Positions 26,355 to 34,155 of a DNA stretch of 64,000 nucleotides are shown here, in pieces. The position numbers were made by a program, and so were the translations under genes. Numbering within the stretch: position 1 is the first letter of the stretch; every line of letters starts with the position of its first letter. The stretch covers positions 992,001 to 1,056,000 of the forward strand of contig NZ_CP069791.1 of the NCBI RefSeq assembly GCF_016894265.1. The letters run 5' to 3'. Source of the stretch: Corynebacterium tuberculostearicum. GTDB lineage: Bacteria; Actinomycetota; Actinomycetes; Mycobacteriales; Mycobacteriaceae. The notes beneath the pieces were generated by a model that made no database searches, was not told the DNA's origin, and worked only from the letters and a program-made list of their open reading frames with translations.

Positions 26355-26762
26355 CTACTGGGCGCTCTTTTCGCGTCGGCGCAGCTGAATCGCAGCGCCG
26401 ACGCACAGTGCGATGGTTAGCGGGGTCAAGATGAACGCCGGCAGACCTGCGATATTGATAGAGGGAAGTTCCATGCCGGCCCGAAAGTCGTCCCACGCGA
26501 CTAGCGCCCAGGATGCCCACGAGGCACCGGCAAGAAGCGCGATAATGCCGGCCGCAATTGCGCCCCCGTTGGACCTCGGTTTCCCGCGCACCTTTTGCGC
26601 AATCCACCACACTCCCAGGCCCAGGTGAGCCAAAGTGGCAAGAATGCTTGCGATAAGCGGGAGGAGGAAGCCCCCGCTGCCGGAAACTTGAACGCCAAGC
26701 ATAATGATGCAGGCGAGAAGGCTCCCGCCGTAGAGCGCGAGGACTGGTTTGGTTATAGGCAT
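26355..26762 (-). CDS. Hypothetical four-helix membrane protein
   Basis: 135 residues with four hydrophobic segments (approximately 5-25, 30-55, 66-90 and 107-127) and a basic C-terminus LRRREKSAQ. AGGAGG lies 6 nt before the ATG at 26762, supporting this frame over a longer overlapping one on the same strand. No family recognised. It is divergent from rpiB. Confidence 0.65.
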   Translation of the reverse strand: MPITKPVLALYGGSLLACIIMLGVQVSGSGGFLLPLIASILATLAHLGLGVWWIAQKVRGKPRSNGGAIAAGIIALLAGASWASWALVAWDDFRAGMELPSINIAGLPAFILTPLTIALCVGAAIQLRRREKSAQ

Positions 26763-26878
26763 GGCTTTCCTCCTTTATAGCGATTGTGGTCGCCCGCGAG
26801 CCTATCAGGAAAATGTAATACGAAACAGGGTGGGCGCTAAGCCTCCTCCAGACGCGCCGGGCCGGTAGAATGTGGGCC

Positions 26879-27352
26879 ATGCGCGTATATCTAGGAGCAG
26901 ACCACGCAGGTTTCGAAACCAAGAACCTGATCGCTGAACACCTCACCAAGCAGGGCCACGAAGTCATTGACTGCGGCGCCCATACCTACGATGCCGAGGA
27001 TGACTATCCAGCCTTCTGCATCGAAGCGGCACAACGCACCGTCAACGACCCAGGCTCCCTGGGCATCGTGCTCGGCGGCTCCGGCAACGGCGAGCAGATT
27101 GCCGCCAATAAGGTCAAGGGTGCTCGCTGCGCACTGGCCTGGTCCGCAGAGACCGCCCGCCTTGCCCGTGAGCACAACAATGCCCAGCTCATCGGCATCG
27201 GTGGCCGCATGCACACCGAGGAGCAGGCACTGGAAATCGTCGACGCCTTCCTAGACCAAGAATGGTCCCGTGCGGAGCGCCACCAGCGCCGCATCGACAT
27301 CTTGGCGGAATACGAGCGCACCGGCATCGCCCCGGAGTTGCCAGAGGCCTAA
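26879..27352 (+). CDS. rpiB: Ribose-5-phosphate isomerase B
   Basis: 157 residues, LacAB/RpiB family. Interconverts ribose-5-phosphate and ribulose-5-phosphate in the pentose phosphate pathway. MRVYLGADHAGFETKN (phosphate/substrate contacts) and VLGGSGNGEQIAANKVKGARC are present. Ser replaces the Cys that acts as base in E. coli RpiB, and the following Glu in NGE is the base proposed for mycobacterial enzymes, so this is the actinobacterial type. TAGAAT (26866-26871) stands 7 nt before the ATG with no ribosome site, so the mRNA is probably leaderless. A strong terminator follows. Confidence 0.94.
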   Translation: MRVYLGADHAGFETKNLIAEHLTKQGHEVIDCGAHTYDAEDDYPAFCIEAAQRTVNDPGSLGIVLGGSGNGEQIAANKVKGARCALAWSAETARLAREHNNAQLIGIGGRMHTEEQALEIVDAFLDQEWSRAERHQRRIDILAEYERTGIAPELPEA

Positions 27353-27360
27353 GCCACGCA

Positions 27361-27395
27361 AAACGCCGCGGACCAATGGTGGTTCCGCGGCGTTT
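27361..27395. terminator. Terminator after rpiB (bidirectional)
   Basis: AAACGCCGCGGA (27361-27372) pairs perfectly over 12 bp with TCCGCGGCGTTT (27384-27395), with A-rich and T-rich bases at either foot, so it can end transcription from both convergent genes. Confidence 0.85.
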
Positions 27396-27434
27396 CTGTG
27401 TGCGCACCGGTCGGCTCGGCCGAGGCGCTAAGGC

Positions 27435-28268
27435 TTAAGCGTCATTCATGTCATTCGGGTGCGGACCGCCGCGTCCCTCTTCGCCCTCATCCAGGGCGGT
27501 GATGGCAGCCATCTCGTCCTCGGTGAGCTCAAAGCCGAAGACGTCGAAATTCTCCGCGATGCGCGAGGGCGTGGCGGACTTAGGGAAGAGGATGACGCCA
27601 TTCTGCAGGTGCCAGCGGATGACGACCTGCGCTGGGCTGACATCGTGCGCCGCAGCGGCGTCGGTGACCTCGGGGGCATCCAAAATATCGCTCTTACCCT
27701 GCCCCAAAGGCCCCCATGCCTCAATAGCGACGGTGTGGGCGCGGAAAGCGTCCAGCTCGCGCCAGCGCTGTAGGTAGGGGTGAAGCTCGACCTGATTGAC
27801 CGCCGGCTTGACGTCGGTCTTGAGCTCCAGCTGGTCCAGGTGCTCGAGTTCGAAGTTGGAGACGCCGATGGACTTTGCCTTGCCCTGCTTCTGCAGCTCG
27901 ATGAGCTGCTGCCAGGCCTCGACGTAGGTTCCCTTCGCCGGGGTCGGCCAATGGATGAGGTAGAGATCCACATACTCTAGGCCGAGCTTGTCCAGGGACT
28001 CATCAAGTGCTGCGGCGGCATCGGTCTGGCGGTCATTCCACAGCTTGGTGGTGACAAAAAGTTCCTCGCGCGGGATGCCGGAGTTGGCAATAGCCTTACC
28101 TACGCCTTCTTCATTGCCATAGATTGCGGCGGTATCGATATGGCGATAGCCCACGCGCAGGGCCTCAGCTACCAGCTCTTCGGTCTTATCCGGATCCATC
28201 TGGAATACGCCAAAGCCCAGCTGCGGGATGGTATTGCCGTCATTCAGGGTGATGTTAGGTACGCTCAT
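27435..28268 (-). CDS. Aldo/keto reductase (2,5-diketo-D-gluconate reductase type)
   Basis: 277 residues, a typical AKR5-like length. The catalytic tetrad is visible: Asp and Tyr in YRHIDTAAIYGNEEGVG (~45-55), Lys in FVTTKLW (~75) and His in YLIHWP (~108). IGVSNF and the C-terminal NADPH-binding segment LFPKSATPSRIAEN (~235) complete the family pattern. It should reduce carbonyls with NADPH; the natural substrate is uncertain. The next gene on the strand, a sulfatase-like gene, lies 18 nt upstream of its position with a compatible direction, so both may be expressed together. Confidence 0.92.
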   Translation of the reverse strand: MSVPNITLNDGNTIPQLGFGVFQMDPDKTEELVAEALRVGYRHIDTAAIYGNEEGVGKAIANSGIPREELFVTTKLWNDRQTDAAAALDESLDKLGLEYVDLYLIHWPTPAKGTYVEAWQQLIELQKQGKAKSIGVSNFELEHLDQLELKTDVKPAVNQVELHPYLQRWRELDAFRAHTVAIEAWGPLGQGKSDILDAPEVTDAAAAHDVSPAQVVIRWHLQNGVILFPKSATPSRIAENFDVFGFELTEDEMAAITALDEGEEGRGGPHPNDMNDA

Positions 28269-28286
28269 GCGTCCCAGACTACCTAT

Positions 28287-28919
28287 CTACTGCAGCGGGC
28301 CGAGCGTGATGAATTTATTCCACGTCTCCCACTCATCCTGCAGGCGGGCGCGCTCATGGGGTGGGGTAGCGGTGTCGTCGATAAGCGAGGCATCAATCAT
28401 GCGCACGCCGTTGTCAAAGAACAATGCGGCGTGCCCCGAAGCGCCGTGGCGCAGTATCGGAACCAGGTTCAACCCATCGAAGGACAGGCGGGCATTGGGC
28501 CGCACATCCAGCCCGGCAATGGCGGCGAGGGTAGGAGCCAAGTCAATAGGGGAGACCAGCTCGTTATTCTCCCCGTTTTCCGCCACGCCCGGCCATAGCA
28601 CCGACATGGGGGCATTTCCGCCCAGCAGGGAGCAGATGGCAATGACGCCTTCAACCTGGTCGAGTTCCTCTACGCTGGGCTGTTCTAGCAGGCGAAAGAC
28701 ATCCGCGCCGGCCGGCTGCGTATCCTCGCGCACCTCATAGCCCACGCCGGCAAAGACTTCGCTGATGCGCGTGGTGGCCTGGCGCTGCGGGTACTGGCCG
28801 GTCAGGGTGCCGCGGCGGGAGTCCGCATAGGTTTCCGAAGGCACCCACGTGTTATTAAAACGAACGCCGCGCAGTGCGGTCTCCGGCGCATGGTCAAAGG
28901 TCGCAAGAGTGATATCCAT
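28287..28919 (-). CDS. Degenerate sulfatase-like protein
   Basis: 210 residues, under half of a normal arylsulfatase. The segment TYADSRRGTLTGQYPQR aligns with the sulfatase motif CxPSRAALLTGxYPxR, but the formylglycine Cys is replaced by Tyr. Further on, VSPIDLAPTLAAIAGLD and the following GLNLVPIL match the usual sulfatase C-terminal PTLLDLAG / GxSLLPLL pattern. The N-terminal metal-binding Asp-Asp segment is missing. It is therefore unlikely to be a working sulfatase and could be a remnant or a repurposed domain. The ATG at 28919 is chosen; an in-frame upstream start at 28958 has no support. Confidence 0.65.
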   Translation of the reverse strand: MDITLATFDHAPETALRGVRFNNTWVPSETYADSRRGTLTGQYPQRQATTRISEVFAGVGYEVREDTQPAGADVFRLLEQPSVEELDQVEGVIAICSLLGGNAPMSVLWPGVAENGENNELVSPIDLAPTLAAIAGLDVRPNARLSFDGLNLVPILRHGASGHAALFFDNGVRMIDASLIDDTATPPHERARLQDEWETWNKFITLGPLQ

Positions 28920-28987
28920 GGACTCAATTCTAGGCTTGCCGACGCCCCCTTCGGCCAACTTTGCCCACAGAAATCACCGCCGTGGTT

Positions 28988-29680
28988 CTAGTTGAGCTCA
29001 AGACCCTCGATGCCGTGCACCGTTACGGTCTCTGAGAGCGGCGCGCGGCCTGGAGCTGTGTTAAAGACTGGGCTAGATTCATCGGCCGTACCAAAGGTAA
29101 TGGCGGTGACCAGCTTGTAGTCCTCGTCCACGCCGAGGAATTCACGTGCGGTTGGCGCAATCAGGGAAATCATGCCCTGTGGAATGCCGTGATAACCATG
29201 TGCCTCGAGGGAAAGCAGGAAGTTTTCGGTGTAAGTTCCCTGGTCAAAGGCGGCGCGGATGCGGTCTCCCATCGGCGGGATAAAAAGCAGCACCGCATGG
29301 GGCGCGCCAAAGAACCGCAGGTTTTCCCGGATGAACTCCATGCGGCCTTCTTTATCCTCGCGCTTAATGCCAAGCAGACCGTACATTTTGGCGGCCAGTT
29401 CCTGGGAACGCTGGGGATGGATGCCCTCACCATAATCGGTGGTGAAGTCTGGGCTAAGGCCGTTGGTATCGAATTCCTTAATCAGCGCAGCGCTGAGCTC
29501 CTTGAGCTCTTCTCCGCCCACTACGTGCACGTTCCACGGCTGGGTATTGGAGTTAGACGGTGCGGATTGTGCGTCCTCCAAGACCTGCTTGATGTCTTCT
29601 ACCGGCATGGGCTCCGGCAGGAACGCGCGAGGAGAATGGCGACTGCGGATGAATTCGGAATACTTATTGGATGAAGTCAT
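28988..29680 (-). CDS. Nitroreductase family protein (FMN-dependent)
   Basis: 230 residues. IRSRHSPRAFLPEPMPVEDI and SAPSNSNTQPWNVHVV are the FMN-phosphate and ring-binding motifs of the nitroreductase family (NfsB-like, Nqo-type). The C-terminal part has GIPQGMISLIAP and ITFGTADESSP, also typical. It should reduce nitro or quinone compounds using NAD(P)H. The ATG at 29680 begins MTSSNKYSEFI, matching the family start; longer frames to 29779 run into the tRNA-Gly terminator. Confidence 0.9.
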   Translation of the reverse strand: MTSSNKYSEFIRSRHSPRAFLPEPMPVEDIKQVLEDAQSAPSNSNTQPWNVHVVGGEELKELSAALIKEFDTNGLSPDFTTDYGEGIHPQRSQELAAKMYGLLGIKREDKEGRMEFIRENLRFFGAPHAVLLFIPPMGDRIRAAFDQGTYTENFLLSLEAHGYHGIPQGMISLIAPTAREFLGVDEDYKLVTAITFGTADESSPVFNTAPGRAPLSETVTVHGIEGLELN

Positions 29681-29764
29681 GCGCGCCACACTACACATCA
29701 CCGCATGTGCCTGCCTTAAACCAAGCGTTGCCAGCGCGGGTGAGCGGGTCTGGGGTAGGTAAAA

Positions 29765-29793
29765 CGAAAAATCGCCCATCTGAACGATGGGCG
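29765..29793 (-). terminator. Terminator of tRNA-Gly
   Basis: CGCCCATC (29773-29780) pairs with GATGGGCG (29786-29793). Read on the minus strand the stem is followed by ATTTTTCGTTTT, a classic intrinsic terminator right after the tRNA. Confidence 0.88.
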
Positions 29794-29801
29794 AAAAATG
29801 G

Positions 29802-29873
29802 AGGGAATGACGGGAATCGAACCCGCGTCTTCAGCTTGGAAGGCTGAGGTATTAGCCACTATACGACATTCCC
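29802..29873 (-). tRNA. tRNA-Gly (anticodon UCC)
   Basis: The minus strand folds with acceptor GGGAATG/CATTCCC, anticodon stem TCAGC/GCTGA with loop CTTCCAA (bases 34-36 TCC, Gly), and T arm GCGGG-TTCGATT-CCCGT. 72 nt. Followed by a strong intrinsic terminator. Confidence 0.95.
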
Positions 29874-29994
29874 ACAGCGCGCTATTGAACGCTGCGCCAT
29901 ACTTTAGCGCACGCGGGGGCAAAAATGAAAATAGGGAACTAGGGTGGCGCTTGAGCCGTTGTTATAAGAGGAATGGCCCTACCAATAGAAAGCG

Positions 29995-30819
29995 ATGATC
30001 GTAGTGGGAATTTTGCTCCTTGTGCTGGCAGTCGGCGGAGGCGCGTGGTTTATGTCTTCGCACAACTCCCAAAAGCGCCGCGAGGAACGAGAAGCACAGC
30101 AATTGGCCGATGCACAAGCTGACGCTCGCCGGTGGATTGAACGCCTAGGCGGACAGGTAATGCAGATTTCTGGCACAGATTCTGCCTCCCAGCAGGCAAT
30201 GGCCGATGCGTCCGAGCGTTTCACGGCAGCTAACTCGGCGATTTCGCGCGCCACCACCGCAAAGCAGGCGAACCTAGCGCGTGAGTCCGCTTTGGAAGGC
30301 ATGCATTATGTGAATGCCGCGCGCGAGATCATGGGCATGAATCCGGGTCCCGAGCTGCCGCCGCTCGAGGGGCAGCGCGCCGCCGGCAAGGTGACGGAAA
30401 AGCGCACGGTGGAAGCGAATGGCCAGCAGATTACTGCCTCGCCGTATGCTTCCGCGGATACCCCGAACTACTACCCAGGCGGAACCGTCGCAGGGCGCCC
30501 AGTTCCGGCAGGGTGGTACTCGCGTCCGTGGTGGGCTGATGCATTGCAGACCGGCGTGTGGATGGTTGGCTACTCCATGATGTTTAATGCCCTGTTCTCC
30601 GGTATGTCTGGCATTGGCTATTCCGCGGCCGCTGCTGAAAGCGGCGACTGGGGTGGCGGTGATGGCATGGGCGATGCCGGCGACATGGGCGGTGACGCTG
30701 GCGATGCTGGCGACGCCGGTGACATGGGCGGCGGCGATGACGGCGGCGGCCTGTTTGATGGCCTTGGCGATGGCGATGGCGGCGGATTCTTTGACGGAAT
30801 GTTTGATTTCGATTTCTAG
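29995..30819 (+). CDS. Membrane-anchored protein with Gly/Asp-rich C-terminus (DUF1542-like)
   Basis: 274 residues. One N-terminal membrane helix (MIVVGILLLVLAVGGGAWFM) is followed by an alpha-helical segment rich in Glu/Gln/Ala (~25-110), a Tyr/Trp-rich segment YYPGGTVAGRPVPAGWYSRPWW (~155-180), a second hydrophobic stretch (~190-215), and a repetitive tail of GDAGDMGG-type units that is strongly acidic (~216-274). Corynebacterial proteins of this build are annotated DUF1542. Function unknown. The tail would be disordered and could bind divalent cations. TATAAG near 29960 is a candidate -10. Confidence 0.72.
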   Translation: MIVVGILLLVLAVGGGAWFMSSHNSQKRREEREAQQLADAQADARRWIERLGGQVMQISGTDSASQQAMADASERFTAANSAISRATTAKQANLARESALEGMHYVNAAREIMGMNPGPELPPLEGQRAAGKVTEKRTVEANGQQITASPYASADTPNYYPGGTVAGRPVPAGWYSRPWWADALQTGVWMVGYSMMFNALFSGMSGIGYSAAAAESGDWGGGDGMGDAGDMGGDAGDAGDAGDMGGGDDGGGLFDGLGDGDGGGFFDGMFDFDF

Positions 30820-30953
30820 CCGCTAGACTGTCAAAAGTGGCCTCTGTGCTGCGTTGATTCCATTAAGTGGGGGTCCGTTTAGGAGATTTAAAACGGACAC
30901 GGTACACTGTCTCAGGTATGCAACGCAGCCAAGGCAACTTGGTGGCCTACATA

Positions 30954-31027
30954 CGGGGCGTGGCGCAGTTTGGTAGCGCACCTGCTTTGGGAGCAGGGGG
31001 TCGCAGGTTCAAATCCTGTCGCCCCGA
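30954..31027 (+). tRNA. tRNA-Pro (anticodon UGG)
   Basis: Acceptor CGGGGCG pairs with CGCCCCG, the anticodon stem CCTGC/GCAGG encloses TTTGGGA (bases 34-36 TGG, Pro), and the T arm reads GCAGG-TTCAAAT-CCTGT. 74 nt. TACACT at 30903-30908 may be its -10 element, and a strong terminator follows. Confidence 0.96.
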
Positions 31028-31032
31028 CGTAT

Positions 31033-31072
31033 GGGGGTCTGGAAATGCCCTAATAAGGATTTCCGGACCCCC
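31033..31072 (+). terminator. Terminator after tRNA-Pro
   Basis: GGGGGTCTGGAAAT (31033-31046) pairs with ATTTCCGGACCCCC (31059-31072) over 14 bp with one G-T pair, followed by TTT. Confidence 0.88.
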
Positions 31073-31117
31073 TTTAAGTTTATGTACGTAAAACAATGAA
31101 GCCAGGGAGATTCACTC

Positions 31118-32473
31118 GTGAAGACCACCGTAGACAAGCTGAGCGATACCCGCGTTAAGCTCACCGTCAACGTTCCGTTTGCGGAGCTGGACCAGGAAAT
31201 CGATCAAGCTTACGCGGCAATCGCGCAGCAGGTTTCTATTCCAGGTTTCCGTAAGGGCAAGGCACCGCGCCAGCTTATTGACGCACGCTTCGGCCGCGGC
31301 CCCATCCTGGAGCAGGTTGTCAACGACATGCTGCCTTCCCGCTACGAGCAGGCAGTCAAGGAAAACGATCTGAAGGTCATCGGCCAGCCGGACGTTGACA
31401 TTTCCAAGATCGAGGACAAGGACTTCGTGGAGTTCACCGCCGAGGTTGATATCCGCCCTGAGTTCGAGATCCCGGACTTCTCCAAGATCTCCGTTACCGT
31501 CCCAGCCCTGAAGGCTGACGAAGAGGACGTCGACAAGGCTCTGGAGGAACTGGCAGAGCGCTTCGGTGAGCTCAAGGACACCAAGCGCAAGATGAAGACC
31601 GGCGACTACGCCATCATCGACATTACCGCAGAGATTGATGGCGAGAAGATCGAAGACGCTTCCACCGAGGGTCTTTCCTACCGCATCGGTGACGATGACC
31701 TCATCAAGGGTCTGGATACCGCCCTGCGCGGCATGAAGACCGGTGAGGATAACGAGTTCACCTCCACCATCCAGTCCGGTGAGCACAAGGATGAAGAGGC
31801 CACCATCAAGGTCCACGTCCAGCAGTCCAAGGAGCGCAAGCTGCCGGCTATGGACGATGAGTTCGCTCAGATGGCTTCTGAGTTCGACACGATGGACGAG
31901 CTGCGTGAATCCACCAAGACCCAGGTGGAGGAGACCAAGAAGGCTGAGCAGGCTGCACAGATCCGCGATGAGGTTCTGAAGTCCGCACTGTCCGAGGTTG
32001 AATTCGAGCTGCCGCAGTCCGTAGTTGACGAGCAGGCTCACTCCCAGCTGCACCAGATCCTGGGCCAGCTGGCTCACGACGAGAAGGCACTGGCTCAGCT
32101 GCTTGAGGCGCAGGGCACCTCTCGCGAGGAGTTTGATAAGCAGACTCGCGAGCAGGCAGAAGAGTCCGTCCGCACCCAGCTGTTCCTCGACGCTGTAGCA
32201 GAGAAGGAAGAGCCGGAAGTTTCCCAGCAGGAGCTGACCGACCACATCCTGTTCACTGCTCAGTCCTACGGCATGGACCCGAACCAGTTCATCCAGCAGC
32301 TGCAGTCCAACGGCCAGATCGCTAACCTCTTCTCTGACGTGCGCCGTGGCAAGGCACTGGCTGCCGCTATCTGCCGCACCACCGTCAAGGATGAAGAGGG
32401 CAACGACGTGGACGTTGACCAGTACTTCGGTGAAATCGAAGAGGAAGAAAACGACGCAACTGACGCGGAGTAA
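31118..32473 (+). CDS. tig: Trigger factor, ribosome-associated chaperone
   Basis: 451 residues. The N-terminal ribosome-binding tail contains [17 protein letters not shown] (residues ~42-58), the trigger-factor signature that docks on L23. An FKBP-type peptidyl-prolyl isomerase domain follows (~155-240) and the C-terminal arms (~245-420) form the chaperone cradle; the end is very acidic. GTG start with AGGGAGA 7 nt upstream. It lies upstream of clpP1-clpP2, as in other actinobacteria, but each unit has its own promoter and a terminator separates them. Confidence 0.96.
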   Translation: MKTTVDKLSDTRVKLTVNVPFAELDQEIDQAYAAIAQQVSIPGFRKGKAPRQLIDARFGRGPILEQVVNDMLPSRYEQAVKENDLKVIGQPDVDISKIEDKDFVEFTAEVDIRPEFEIPDFSKISVTVPALKADEEDVDKALEELAERFGELKDTKRKMKTGDYAIIDITAEIDGEKIEDASTEGLSYRIGDDDLIKGLDTALRGMKTGEDNEFTSTIQSGEHKDEEATIKVHVQQSKERKLPAMDDEFAQMASEFDTMDELRESTKTQVEETKKAEQAAQIRDEVLKSALSEVEFELPQSVVDEQAHSQLHQILGQLAHDEKALAQLLEAQGTSREEFDKQTREQAEESVRTQLFLDAVAEKEEPEVSQQELTDHILFTAQSYGMDPNQFIQQLQSNGQIANLFSDVRRGKALAAAICRTTVKDEEGNDVDVDQYFGEIEEEENDATDAE

Positions 32474-32484
32474 TCCTTCCCTTT

Positions 32485-32531
32485 AAAAGCCCAGCCCGAT
32501 GGCCACACAGTGGTTAATGGACTGGGCTTTT
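32485..32531 (+). terminator. Terminator after tig
   Basis: AAAAGCCCAG (32485-32494) pairs with CTGGGCTTTT (32522-32531), 12 nt after the tig stop codon. Confidence 0.82.
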
Positions 32532-32572
32532 GCCATGCGTGGCGGGAAAGAAATGACCACGAATGTGGGCCA

Positions 32573-32587
32573 AACGCTGATAGCGAA
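32573..32587. promoter_or_regulatory. ClgR-type operator upstream of clpP1
   Basis: AACGCTGATAGCGAA contains CGCTGATAGCG, a palindrome matching the ClgR pattern CGCY-N3-RGCG known from actinobacterial clp promoters. It lies 76 bp before the clpP1 start codon, an activator position. Confidence 0.65.
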
Positions 32588-32662
32588 CAGTGCCCACAAG
32601 GGCCGTCACATTAAGTAGTGTGGTGGCATTAGAGATTAACCGTCCTCAAGGAGACTTTTCGA

Positions 32663-33274
32663 ATGTCTAAGAAACCTGACCAGCTTCAGATGAACAACCC
32701 CTCGGGTTCCGGCCTGAGCTTGGGAGATAGCGTTTATGAGCGCCTCTTGCATGAGCGCATTATCTTTTTGGGCACCCAGGTAGACGACGAGATTGCCAAT
32801 AAGCTGTGCGCACAGATCTTGCTGCTGTCCGCAGAGGATCCCACGCGCGATATCTCGCTTTACATCAACTCCCCGGGTGGCTCCGTCACGGCCGGCATGG
32901 CCATCTATGACACCATGAAGTACTCGCCGTGCGATATCGCCACCTACGGTATGGGCCTGGCTGCTTCCATGGGCCAGTTCCTGCTTTCTGGCGGCACTAA
33001 GGGCAAGCGCTACGCGCTGCCGCACGCACGCATCATGATGCACCAGCCTTCCGCCGGTGTTGGCGGTACCGCTGCGGATATCGCCATCCAGGCTGAGCAA
33101 TTTGCTCAGACCAAGCGCGAGATGGCCGAGCTCATTGCTGAGCACACCGGCCAGACCTTTGAGCAGATCACCAAGGACTCCGACCGTGACCGTTGGATGA
33201 CCGCACAGCAGGCCAAGGACTACGGCATTGTTGACCACGTCATTGAGTCCGTCAACGGCCCGCTGAGCAACTAG
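32663..33274 (+). CDS. clpP1: ATP-dependent Clp protease proteolytic subunit 1
   Basis: 203 residues. Serine protease subunit of the Clp complex. The catalytic residues are readable: Ser102 in GLAASMGQ, His127 in RIMMHQP and Asp near 176 in DSDRDRW. The signature [18 protein letters not shown] is complete. Actinobacterial ClpP1 and ClpP2 form a mixed tetradecamer that works with ClpX and ClpC1; in mycobacteria and corynebacteria both are needed. AAGGAG precedes the ATG. A ClgR-type box lies upstream, and clpP2 follows after 20 nt. Confidence 0.97.
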   Translation: MSKKPDQLQMNNPSGSGLSLGDSVYERLLHERIIFLGTQVDDEIANKLCAQILLLSAEDPTRDISLYINSPGGSVTAGMAIYDTMKYSPCDIATYGMGLAASMGQFLLSGGTKGKRYALPHARIMMHQPSAGVGGTAADIAIQAEQFAQTKREMAELIAEHTGQTFEQITKDSDRDRWMTAQQAKDYGIVDHVIESVNGPLSN

Positions 33275-33294
33275 GGAATAAGGAGAAAATCACT

Positions 33295-33918
33295 ATGAAT
33301 CAGTCCCAGATGCCAAGTTCCCGCTACGTTCTGCCGTCCTTCATTGAGCAGTCCGCACAGGGCACTAAGGAAACCAACCCGTACTCCAAGCTTTTTGAAG
33401 AGCGCATTATCTTCCTGGGGACCCAGGTGGATGACACTTCCGCTAATGACATCATGGCCCAGCTGCTGGTCCTGGAAAGCCAGGATCCGGACCGCGATAT
33501 CACCATGTACATCAACTCGCCTGGTGGTTCCTTCACCGCGCTGATGGCTATCTATGACACCATGCGCTACGTGCGTCCCGACGTGCAGACCGTGTGCCTG
33601 GGTCAGGCTGCTTCCGCCGCCGCTGTGCTCTTGGCTGCGGGTGCACCGGGTAAGCGTGCTGCGCTGCCAAACTCCCGTGTGCTTATTCACCAGCCGGCAA
33701 CTCAGGGCACTCAGGGTCAGGTTTCTGACCTGGAGATCCAGGCCGCCGAGATTGAGCGCATGCGCAAGCTGATGGAAACCACCTTGTCTGAGCACACTGG
33801 TCGTACCGCTGAGCAGATTCGCATTGATACGGACCGCGATAAGATCCTGACCGCTCAGGAAGCCGTTGAATACGGCATCATCGATACGGTCTTTGATTAC
33901 CGCAAGCTCAACGCTTAA
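33295..33918 (+). CDS. clpP2: ATP-dependent Clp protease proteolytic subunit 2
   Basis: 207 residues. Catalytic Ser107 is in [10 protein letters not shown], His132 in VLIHQPA, and an Asp follows in DTDRDK; the motif [18 protein letters not shown] matches ClpP. It pairs with ClpP1, and the signature differs in the way the two actinobacterial subunits usually do. AAGGAG lies 8 nt before the start. A terminator lies 22 nt past the stop codon, so clpP1-clpP2 form a two-gene operon. Confidence 0.97.
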   Translation: MNQSQMPSSRYVLPSFIEQSAQGTKETNPYSKLFEERIIFLGTQVDDTSANDIMAQLLVLESQDPDRDITMYINSPGGSFTALMAIYDTMRYVRPDVQTVCLGQAASAAAVLLAAGAPGKRAALPNSRVLIHQPATQGTQGQVSDLEIQAAEIERMRKLMETTLSEHTGRTAEQIRIDTDRDKILTAQEAVEYGIIDTVFDYRKLNA

Positions 33919-33940
33919 TTTGGAATAACTTCTTCCAGGT

Positions 33941-33982
33941 AGCCCCTGCCGCACAGCCGAATTTCGGTTGTGGGGCAGGGGC
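33941..33982 (+). terminator. Terminator of the clpP1-clpP2 operon
   Basis: AGCCCCTGCC (33941-33950) pairs with GGCAGGGGCT, and the inner CACA/TGTG also pairs; a TTT run follows. Confidence 0.88.
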
Positions 33983-34107
33983 TTTCAGCATTGTGGGGCA
34001 GGGAAGGGGGAGTGTCCTGCTAATTCTTGCTGCACCCGAATGGGGTAATGCTCTCTGCGCAATATCTGCAGGTCGTTAGGTTTATTTCTATCGTGCGACA
34101 CTAAACT

Positions 34108-34113
34108 TATAAT
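34108..34113 (+). promoter_or_regulatory. Perfect -10 hexamer before the POT transporter gene
   Basis: TATAAT lies 42 nt before the ATG at 34156, so a leader of roughly 35 nt is expected. No convincing -35 hexamer at 17 nt, which is normal in corynebacteria. Confidence 0.55.
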
Positions 34114-34155
34114 GGCCGAGTTGTGATTTAGGCCTCCAAGTGGTCAGATGTTTTC

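Noticed and set aside
30655..30790. GGCGATG-type DNA repeats as a possible CRISPR-like or satellite array
   Set aside because: The repeats are codon-level GD/GG units in frame with the DUF1542-like protein; there are no spacers of constant length.
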